Assembly (NCBI GenBank): GCA_964473865.1 | Contig: CAYYQN010000021.1 | Location: 1-64,000, forward strand | Reading direction: 5' to 3' | Source of the DNA: CAIMUX01 sp964473865 | GTDB taxonomy: Bacteria > Eisenbacteria > RBG-16-71-46 > CAIMUX01 | DNA length: 64,000 bases | Shown: positions 17,127 to 23,077 of the stretch, piece by piece | Layout of the letters: each line of letters opens with the position of its first letter | Position numbering within the stretch: the stretch's first letter is position 1 | Program-made: the position numbers and the translations under genes | The notes under the pieces: generated by a model | The model's database searches: none | What the model saw: only the letters and a program-made list of their open reading frames with translations | What the model was told of the DNA's origin: nothing

Positions 17127-17157
17127 TTGCCGATCATCCGTGGAGAGGCCGACGACC

Positions 17158-17499
17158 TTGGACTTCGATGAGCACATGACTTCATCGGCGCGGCTGTCGA
17201 TCATCGCCGGCCTGGTGCCAGGAGAGCCGTTGACATTCACGGAACTGAAACGGAAAACTGGACTTGCGGACGGAAACCTGCACGTCCAGAGCCGCAAGTT
17301 GGAGGCCGCCGGCTACATCGAGATCATCAAGGTGCCGAGGGGTGCCCGATCCCTAACTCGTTTTCGCATAACAGAGTTGGGTCTCTCGTCGCTACAACTT
17401 CATGTCAGGAAGTTACAGGCGATTCTGGCCAGCGAGTCCAGAGCCATCCGCCCGGTTCCGGCCGCGGCACGGAAAGACGGTAGCCAGGTCTGGTCTTAG
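17158..17499 (+). CDS. winged-helix transcriptional regulator (MarR/HTH_34-like)
   Basis: A 113-residue DNA-binding protein. The segment FDEHMTSSARLSIIAGL leads into a winged helix-turn-helix (TFTELKRKTGLADGNLHVQS, then KLEAAGYIEIIKV with the wing RGARSLTRFRIT) and a C-terminal dimerisation helix. It fits the small PF13601-type one-domain regulators. The TTG at 17158 is preferred because GGAGAGG lies 9-16 bases before it and the fold starts soon after; the GTG at 17140 and ATG at 17176 are alternatives. It sits 31 bp before the RpiB-DeoC fusion, in the same direction, within a cluster of CTTCA/TGAAG dyads. It is therefore the likely local (auto)regulator of the microcompartment operon. The effector is unknown, possibly a sugar phosphate. 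Confidence 0.8.
   Translation: MDFDEHMTSSARLSIIAGLVPGEPLTFTELKRKTGLADGNLHVQSRKLEAAGYIEIIKVPRGARSLTRFRITELGLSSLQLHVRKLQAILASESRAIRPVPAAARKDGSQVWS
17398..17412. promoter_or_regulatory. dyad 3, CTTCA-N5-GGAAG (candidate operator inside the regulator gene)
   Basis: CTTCATGTCAGGAAG, one mismatch from CTTCA-N5-TGAAG, flanked by A and T so that the outer bases also pair. It lies near the 3' end of the regulator gene, 119 bp before the fusion-enzyme start, where it could overlap an internal promoter. Confidence 0.4.
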
Positions 17500-17530
17500 C
17501 GGACGATTGAAACCCCGGGGGAAACCGGCA

Positions 17531-18886
17531 ATGAGGATCGCACTGGGTGCGGATCACGGCGGGTTCGAGCTCAAGGGTCTCCTGGCCGCGCACCTGAAGA
17601 AGCTGGGTCACGAGGTAGTCGACCTGGGTACTTCATCCAGTGAAGCAGTGGACTACCCGCGCTTCGCCAAGGCGGTCGGCATGGAGGTCGCTGCAGGCCG
17701 CTGCGATCGGGGGATCATGATCGACGGGGCCGGCATCGGGTCGGCGATGGTCGCCAACAAGATCCCGGGGGTACGCGCGGCCCTGGCTTACGACCTATCG
17801 AGCGCCCGCAACAGCCGCGAGCACAACGACGCGAATGTCCTGACCCTGGGGGCCGGGCTGATCGGCCCCCGCCTGGCGGAGCAGATCGTGGCCGTCTGGC
17901 TGGAGACGGACTGCACGGAGGAACGCCACCGGCGCCGCGTGGCGATGATCGAGGAGCCCTTGGGTGGCGCGGCCTCGGTGAGCGCGGAGAAGTCCGGGGG
18001 AGCCGCGTCCGGCCCCCCTTCCGCCCGGATCGCGACCTCGGCCGACGTTTCGGAAGAGGATCTGGAGCGCATCGCGCGCGAGCTGCGGCGGCTCTTGGGT
18101 GACGCGGGCCTCCCCGGTCCCCGGATCTCGGAGGATCCGGAAGCGGCCCGCCGTCTCCTGCGCCTCGGCGTCGGGCGGTTTGGCGGCGGGCCGGAACAAG
18201 GTCGCGTACCGGACGACATCGCGCGCTACATCGACCATACGATTCTTCGCCCGGACGCGACCTCGGCGCAGATCCGCAAGCTCTGCGCGGAGGCGCGCGA
18301 GTACCGATTCGCGACCGTCTGCATCAATCCGATGTGGGTGTCCTTGGCCGCGGCCGAGCTGCGCGGCACGCCGGTCAAGGTCTGTTCCGTGGTCGGATTT
18401 CCTCTCGGCGCAACGCCGTCCGAGAACAAGGCCCTCGAGACACGTCGCGCCATCCGGGAGGGAGCGTCCGAGATCGACATGGTGATCCAGATCGGCGCCT
18501 TGAAGGAGGGAAACGATACTTCGGTCTTTCGTGACATCCGAGCCGTCGTCGAGGCTTGCCGCGACGGCGGCGCGGTCTGCAAGGTGATCATCGAAGCAGC
18601 CTTTCTGACAGACGACGAGAAGCGGCGCGCCTGTCGCCTCTCCCGGCGCGCCGCTGCCCACTTCGTGAAGACGTCGACCGGATTCGGGCCCGGCGGCGCC
18701 ACCGCACACGATGTCGCCCTGATGGCCGAGGAGGTCGCCGGGGCCCGGATGGAGGTCAAGGCGGCCGGCGGGATCCGCACCTACGCCGATGCGGTCAAGA
18801 TGATCGAGGCCGGCGCGACCCGGATCGGAGCCAGCGCGGGAGTCGCGATCGTCCAGGAGTCGAAGAAGCAGTCGGTCGGAGCCTGA
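17531..18886 (+). CDS. RpiB-like sugar-phosphate isomerase fused to deoxyribose-phosphate aldolase (DeoC), BMC cargo
   Basis: A 451-residue fusion. Residues 1-148 or so are an RpiB/LacAB-type isomerase (IALGADHGGFELKGLLAAHL; GAGIGSAMVANKIPGVRAAL; HNDANVLTLGAG). The usual catalytic Cys is replaced by Asp65 (IDGAG instead of ICGTG). Residues 174-190 (SEEDLERIARELRRLLG) form an amphipathic helix in a low-complexity linker, like a BMC encapsulation peptide. Residues 229-448 or so are DeoC, with Schiff-base Lys380 (FVKTSTGF), Lys410 (VKAAGGIRT) and the EIDMVI segment. DeoC splits 2-deoxyribose-5-phosphate into glyceraldehyde-3-phosphate and acetaldehyde. RpiB and DeoC are the marker enzymes of SPU-type microcompartments and are usually separate genes. 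The ATG at 17531 directly precedes the RpiB fold. Channelling between the halves is inferred. Confidence 0.9.
   Translation: MRIALGADHGGFELKGLLAAHLKKLGHEVVDLGTSSSEAVDYPRFAKAVGMEVAAGRCDRGIMIDGAGIGSAMVANKIPGVRAALAYDLSSARNSREHNDANVLTLGAGLIGPRLAEQIVAVWLETDCTEERHRRRVAMIEEPLGGAASVSAEKSGGAASGPPSARIATSADVSEEDLERIARELRRLLGDAGLPGPRISEDPEAARRLLRLGVGRFGGGPEQGRVPDDIARYIDHTILRPDATSAQIRKLCAEAREYRFATVCINPMWVSLAAAELRGTPVKVCSVVGFPLGATPSENKALETRRAIREGASEIDMVIQIGALKEGNDTSVFRDIRAVVEACRDGGAVCKVIIEAAFLTDDEKRRACRLSRRAAAHFVKTSTGFGPGGATAHDVALMAEEVAGARMEVKAAGGIRTYADAVKMIEAGATRIGASAGVAIVQESKKQSVGA
17631..17645. promoter_or_regulatory. dyad 4, CTTCA-N5-TGAAG inside the fusion gene
   Basis: CTTCATCCAGTGAAG, perfect arms with the same 5-bp spacer as dyad 1, 100 bp inside the RpiB coding sequence. 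An intragenic operator downstream of the start is compatible with repression by DNA looping or roadblock. Confidence 0.45.
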
Positions 18887-18980
18887 CGCGGATGACTGGG
18901 TTTTCCAGCATCCTGCCAGACCAACGGCGTGCGCGCCGCTGCCGCGCCCGCGGGCCCGCGCCGGCGAAGCGAGGAGCATG

Positions 18981-19564
18981 ATGGTCGATCTGAGAGCCTA
19001 CGTCTTTCTCGACAGCCTGCAGCCGCAGTTCGCCTCCTTTCAGGCGACGGTCGCGCAGGGGTTCCTGCCCAAGCAGGGACAGGCCAGCCTGATGGTGGAG
19101 ATCTCGCCCGGGATCGAGATCAACCGGATCACGGACATCGCCCTCAAGTCCACGAACGTCACCCCGGGGATGCAGATCGTCGAGCGCCTCTACGGGATGC
19201 TGGAGGTCCACTCCCAGAGCCAGGCGGATGTGCGGCAGGCCGGCCTCTCGATCCTCCGGGCCCTGGAGGTCACCGAGGAGGATCGGATCAAGCCGCGGAT
19301 TCTCTCCAATCAGATCATCCGTTCGCTGGACGATCACCAGACGCAACTGATCAACCGGATGCGTCATGGAAACATGATCCTCGCGGGGGAAAGCCTCTTC
19401 ATCCTGGAGTGCGAACCGGCCGCCTACGCCGCGCTGGCTGCGAATGAGGCGGAGAAGGCGGCCCGGATCAACATCCTGGAAGTGAGGGCGTTTGGCAGCT
19501 TCGGGCGGGTCTACCTGGGCGGCCCCGACAAGGATATCGACGTGGCGGCGCCGGCGGCCCGTCG
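18981..19564 (+). CDS. BMC-T tandem-domain shell protein 1 (3' end lost in gap)
   Basis: At least 194 residues, running into the N gap. It holds two BMC folds in one chain: the first about 1-90 (FQATVAQGFLPKQGQASLMV, EINRITDIALKSTNVTPGMQ), the second about 95-190 (ILSNQIIRSLDDHQTQLINR, AANEAEKAARINILEVRAFG, VYLGG). It assembles as pseudohexameric trimers with a central pore, the usual conduit for larger metabolites. The family is about 200-210 residues, so only the last few are missing. The ATG at 18981 is favoured over 18978 by its spacing from GAGGAG. It follows the fusion enzyme by 94 bp in the same direction. Confidence 0.9.
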
Positions 19565-19664
19565 NNNNNNNNNNNNNNNNNNNNNNNNNNNNNNNNNNNN
19601 NNNNNNNNNNNNNNNNNNNNNNNNNNNNNNNNNNNNNNNNNNNNNNNNNNNNNNNNNNNNNNNN
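19565..19664. other. assembly gap (100 N) inside the microcompartment operon
   Basis: One hundred unknown bases, probably a placeholder of unknown true size. It removes the end of BMC-T 1 and may hide further shell or enzyme genes. Confidence 0.95.
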
Positions 19665-19721
19665 CAAGAGGGGTCGGGCGGAAGCCGGACCCAGAGGATC
19701 CAGCAAGGAGGAGGTTGTCCC

Positions 19722-20048
19722 ATGCAGCGGATGAGCGGAGACGGGCAGACAGCGGATGCGCTCGGCATGATCGAGTGTCGGAGCTTCCCGGCGGTGGTCG
19801 AGGCCGCCGACGCCATGGTGAAAGCTGCCCGGGTGGAGCTGGTGAGCTACGAGAAGACAGGCGGCGGTTACACGACGGTGATCATTCGCGGCGATGTGGC
19901 CGCCGTGAAGGCCGCCTGCGATGCGGGTCAGACGGCGGCCACGCGCGTCGGCGAGCTCGTGGCGGTGCACATCATTGCCCGCCCGCACGGCAACGTCGAC
20001 CTGGTTCTCCCGCTGGGACGCCAGCCGGAGCCGATCAAGGCAAAGTAG
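19722..20048 (+). CDS. BMC-H hexameric shell protein
   Basis: A 108-residue single-BMC-domain protein. It opens with the classic ALGMIECRSFPAVVEAADAM and continues GGGYTTVIIRGDVAAVKAAC and VGELVAVHIIARPHGNVDLV. It forms the hexagonal tiles that make up most of the shell facets. AAGGAGGAGG precedes the ATG at a good distance; the next Met (residue 4) is an alternative. It is the only BMC-H gene visible, so unless one lies in the gap this shell has a single hexamer type. It lies 8 bp before the first BMC-P gene. Confidence 0.95.
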   Translation: MQRMSGDGQTADALGMIECRSFPAVVEAADAMVKAARVELVSYEKTGGGYTTVIIRGDVAAVKAACDAGQTAATRVGELVAVHIIARPHGNVDLVLPLGRQPEPIKAK

Positions 20049-20056
20049 GCGCGACG

Positions 20057-20371
20057 ATGAACCTGGCAAAGGTGGTCGGGACCGTCGTCTCCTCCCAGAA
20101 GGAGGACAGCCTCACGGGGCTCAAGTTCCTCCTCCTGGCGCAACTGGATGAGCAGAACCGCAGCACCGGGGGCAGTGTGGTGGCGGCCGACGCCGTCGGA
20201 GCCGGAGTCGGCGAGCTGGTCCTGTTCGCGTCCGGGAGCTCCGCCCGGCAGACCCGGGTGACCGACAAGCGGCCGGTCGACGCCGTCGTGATGGCCATCG
20301 TGGATAGCTGGGAAGTGGGTGGAAGGGAGATCTACCGCAAGGGCCGGGACGACGGGGAGCCGGGGTCGTGA
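20057..20371 (+). CDS. BMC-P pentameric vertex protein 1 (EutN/CcmL family)
   Basis: A 104-residue EutN/CcmL-type protein. It begins NLAKVVGTVVSSQKEDSLTG, with LKFLLLAQLD, VVAADAVGAGVGELVLFASG, and ends with VDAVVMAIVDSWEV plus a polar tail. These pentamers cap the vertices of the icosahedral shell. Its stop overlaps the GTG of the aldehyde dehydrogenase gene. It is one of three paralogues in this operon. Confidence 0.95.
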   Translation: MNLAKVVGTVVSSQKEDSLTGLKFLLLAQLDEQNRSTGGSVVAADAVGAGVGELVLFASGSSARQTRVTDKRPVDAVVMAIVDSWEVGGREIYRKGRDDGEPGS

Positions 20372-21900
20372 GTCCTCTCACGGACGATCAGGTCGCGCGC
20401 ATCGCCGCACGGCTGGTCGAACGCCTGGGAACGCCCGGGGTGGGCGGACGTCGCCCGGAAGTCGCGGCGCCGGCGGCCGGGGGCGTGTCCGCGGCGAATC
20501 GGGCCGCGGCGGCCGGGACGGAGAGTCGCGCGATCCCGGGAACCGTCTCCGCCCGGGGGGCGGGCGCCGAGCCTGGAGACGGCCTCTTTGACACCCTGGA
20601 TGCCGCCGTGAAGGCGGCGCGCGCCGCGTTCCTTCGCCTCAGCGCGGGAACGCTGGAGGAGCGCGGGCGCATCATCTCTGCGATCCGGGAGACGATGTTG
20701 CCGGCCGCGGAGGAGCTCTCCCGCCTGGCCTGCGAGGAGACCGGGTTGGGACGGGTCGAGGACAAGATCCTCAAGAACCGGCTGGTCACCACCAAGACGC
20801 CGGGAATCGAGGCGCTCCGCCCGGAGGCGGTTTCCGGCGACCACGGACTCACGCTCTACGAGCGGGCGCCGTACGGGGTCATCGGCGCCATCACGCCGGT
20901 GACCAACCCCACCAGCACCATCATCTGCAACACCATCGGGATGGTGGCGGCGGGGAACGCCGTCGTCTTCAACGCCCATCCGTCCGCTCGCTCCGCCTCG
21001 GGACAGACCATTCGTATGCTGAACCGGGCCATCCGGTCGGCCGGGGGCCCTCCCGACCTGGTCTGCGCGGTCGTCCGGCCGTCCATCGAAACCGCCAAGG
21101 AGCTGATGGGCCACGCCGGCATCCGACTTCTCGTGGTCACCGGGGGGGCCGGGGTAGTGGCCGAGGCGATGCAAAGCGGCAAGCGCGCGATCTGCGCCGG
21201 TCCGGGGAATCCTCCGGTGGTCGTGGATGAAACCGCCGACCTCGAGCAGGCGGCGCGGGACATCGTGCGGGGCGCCTCGCTCGACAACAACATCATCTGC
21301 ACGGACGAGAAGGAGGTGTTCGTCGTACGGACGGCAGCCGACGCGCTGCTCGAAGGGATGGTCCGCCACGGCGCCTACCGGCTCAGCGCCGCGGAGCTGC
21401 GGCGCGTCGAGCAGGTGATCTTCACCGCCAACCACGGTCCCGGGAGGCCGGCGGTGGTCAACAAGGCGCTCATCGGCAAGAACGCCGCGCTCATTCTCGC
21501 GGAAGCGGGCATCCCGGCCGATCCCGGGACGCGGCTCGCGGTGGCGGACGTTCCCGCGGAGCACCCCCTGGTCTGGACCGAGCAGATGATGCCCGTCCTG
21601 CCGGTTGTCCGGGTGGGGGACGCGGGCGCGGCGATCGACCTCGCAATCCGGGCGGAGAAAGGATGCGGACACTCGGCGGCGATGCATTCGCGGAACCTCG
21701 ACAACCTCAGCCGCATGGCGCGCGAGATCAACACGACGATCTTCGTGAAGAACGGCCCCTGCAGCGCGGGCCTGGGGGCGGGCGGCGAGGGGTTCGCCAG
21801 CTTCACGATCGCCAGCCCGACCGGCGAGGGCATGACCGGGCCGTTGAGCTTCACCCGCGAGCGGCGCTGCGTTCTGGTCGATCACTTCCGGATCGTATGA
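20368..21900 (+). CDS. CoA-acylating aldehyde dehydrogenase, BMC-associated
   Basis: A 510-residue enzyme of the PduP/EutE type: aldehyde + CoA + NAD+ to acyl-CoA + NADH. The nucleophile is Cys311 in NNIICTDEKEVFVV, the CoA-acylating signature; GAITPVTNPTSTIICN and NAVVFNAHPSA form the cofactor-binding region. Residues 4-20 (LTDDQVARIAARLVERLG) form an amphipathic helix followed by an Ala/Gly-rich linker of about 50 residues, the typical layout of an N-terminal encapsulation peptide. The GTG start overlaps the BMC-P 1 stop (GTGA). In this operon the substrate is most likely acetaldehyde from DeoC. NAD+ and CoA recycling partners are not visible nearby. Confidence 0.92.
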   Translation: MSPLTDDQVARIAARLVERLGTPGVGGRRPEVAAPAAGGVSAANRAAAAGTESRAIPGTVSARGAGAEPGDGLFDTLDAAVKAARAAFLRLSAGTLEERGRIISAIRETMLPAAEELSRLACEETGLGRVEDKILKNRLVTTKTPGIEALRPEAVSGDHGLTLYERAPYGVIGAITPVTNPTSTIICNTIGMVAAGNAVVFNAHPSARSASGQTIRMLNRAIRSAGGPPDLVCAVVRPSIETAKELMGHAGIRLLVVTGGAGVVAEAMQSGKRAICAGPGNPPVVVDETADLEQAARDIVRGASLDNNIICTDEKEVFVVRTAADALLEGMVRHGAYRLSAAELRRVEQVIFTANHGPGRPAVVNKALIGKNAALILAEAGIPADPGTRLAVADVPAEHPLVWTEQMMPVLPVVRVGDAGAAIDLAIRAEKGCGHSAAMHSRNLDNLSRMAREINTTIFVKNGPCSAGLGAGGEGFASFTIASPTGEGMTGPLSFTRERRCVLVDHFRIV

Positions 21901-21901
21901 G

Positions 21902-22507
21902 ATGACGCTGCCGGCCCTCGCCCTGCTGGAATTCGACAGCGTGGCCGCCGGGATCCGGGCGGCCGACCTCATGGTCAAGCGTGCGCCGATCGCGATGCTC
22001 CGGGCCGGAACCGTCCACCCGGGGCACTACCTCGTCCTCGTCGGGGGTACGGTCGCCTCTGTCGACGAGGCCTGGCGCGCCGGGAAGGACGAGGGCCGGG
22101 GCTTTCTGCTTGATGACGTCTTCCTTCCCGATGTCCACGAGGAAGTCTTTCGCGGGGCGATGGGCGAGCGCCGCGGGATTCGGGAGGAGGCGCTGGGGAT
22201 CCTGGAAACGCGCGGCGTGGCTTCCCTGTTGCGCGCGGCGGACGCCGGCGTGAAAGGGGCCGCCGTGCGAATCGCAGAGCTTCGTCTCGCCGATGATCTC
22301 GGCGGGCGCGCATTCCTGCTCTTCGACGGCCGGCTGACCGCGGTCCAGGCCGCCCTGGAGATCGCCGCCGCCCGGGTCGCGGAGGGACAAATCCTGCACC
22401 AGAGCCTGTTGTCAAGGCTCGACGGAAACCTGCGCCGCCTCCTGGAGGCGACGACGCGCTTCGCGGCGTGCGCGGGGTTGGAGCCGGAGGGGGCCGAGCA
22501 CCCATAG
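21902..22507 (+). CDS. BMC-T tandem-domain shell protein 2
   Basis: A 201-residue protein with two BMC domains. The first is about 1-95 (LALLEFDSVAAGIRAADLMV, APIAMLRAGTVHPGHYLVLV, GTVASVDEAWRAG), the second about 100-190 (EALGILETRGVASLLRAADA, GRAFLLFDGRLTAVQAALEI). It is clearly different from BMC-T 1 and nearer to the PduT/EtuB-like group by general look, but the Cys that binds the PduT iron-sulfur cluster is not evident. The start lies 1 bp after the aldehyde dehydrogenase stop, so translation is coupled. Two kinds of BMC-T allow separate pores for substrates and cofactors. Confidence 0.9.
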   Translation: MTLPALALLEFDSVAAGIRAADLMVKRAPIAMLRAGTVHPGHYLVLVGGTVASVDEAWRAGKDEGRGFLLDDVFLPDVHEEVFRGAMGERRGIREEALGILETRGVASLLRAADAGVKGAAVRIAELRLADDLGGRAFLLFDGRLTAVQAALEIAAARVAEGQILHQSLLSRLDGNLRRLLEATTRFAACAGLEPEGAEHP

Positions 22508-22526
22508 GGAACAGGGAGTCGAGGGC

Positions 22527-22808
22527 ATGCATCTCGGCAGAGTCATCGGAAGCCTGGTGCCGTGCGCCATCTGCGAAGGGATGGAGGGAGTGTCGCTGCT
22601 CTGGGTGCAGCCGCTCGACAAGCGCCGGGAGGCAAAGGGCCGGGCATTCGTCTGCGCCGACGGCACCCGCATGGCCGGTCCCGGCGAGACGGTCTACTGG
22701 GAGGCGAGTCGCGAGGCCGCCCTGACCCTCGACCCTTCGTTCGTGCCGGTCGACCATGCCGTAATCGGAATCGTCGATGGCGTGGAGCTCGACGGGGAGG
22801 AGGTATGA
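22527..22808 (+). CDS. BMC-P pentameric vertex protein 2 (EutN/CcmL family)
   Basis: A 93-residue EutN-type protein (HLGRVIGSLVPCAICEGMEG, LLWVQPLDKRREAKG, FVPVDHAVIGIVDGVEL). The central part replaces the usual VAADxVGAGxGE segment with VCADGTRMAGPGETVYWEAS, so it is the most divergent of the three pentamer proteins. It has three Cys residues, two of them close together (PCAIC). Its stop overlaps the next start (ATGA). Confidence 0.9.
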   Translation: MHLGRVIGSLVPCAICEGMEGVSLLWVQPLDKRREAKGRAFVCADGTRMAGPGETVYWEASREAALTLDPSFVPVDHAVIGIVDGVELDGEEV

Positions 22809-23077
22809 TCCTGGCCCGAGTCGCCGGCCGTCTCTACTCGACGATCCACCATCCGAGCATGGCGCGGAGGATCATCCTCGTGCTCGATCGGTTGAAGGCG
22901 AGCGGCGAGCCGGCCGGGAGCTCGATCATCGCCGTCGACACGGTCGGCGCGGGGCCGGGGCAGACGGTCCTGGTCCTGGACGAGGGGAACGGCGCCCGCC
23001 AGGTCCTGGGCGCGGCCGACGCACCGATCCGCTCGGTGGTGGTCGGGATCGTGGATCAGGTGGAGGTCAGCGGATGA
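22805..23077 (+). CDS. BMC-P pentameric vertex protein 3 (EutN/CcmL family)
   Basis: A 90-residue EutN-type protein (ILARVAGRLYSTIHHPSMAR, IIAVDTVGAGPGQTVLVLDE, PIRSVVVGIVDQVEV), close to the family norm in length and motif. It overlaps the preceding gene by 4 bp and the following membrane-protein gene by 4 bp, so all three are in one translationally coupled run. Confidence 0.93.
   Translation: MILARVAGRLYSTIHHPSMARRIILVLDRLKASGEPAGSSIIAVDTVGAGPGQTVLVLDEGNGARQVLGAADAPIRSVVVGIVDQVEVSG

Noticed and set aside
20332..21978. A 548-codon minus-strand frame opposite the microcompartment aldehyde dehydrogenase
   Set aside because: It is a shadow of a clear ALDH gene; the composition is typical of antisense GC-rich DNA and no ribosome site or domain was seen.
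20057..23077. Reading the EutN-type proteins as carboxysome CcmL/CsoS4
   Set aside because: There is no RuBisCO, carbonic anhydrase or CcmM nearby, whereas DeoC, RpiB and the CoA-acylating ALDH point to an SPU metabolosome.
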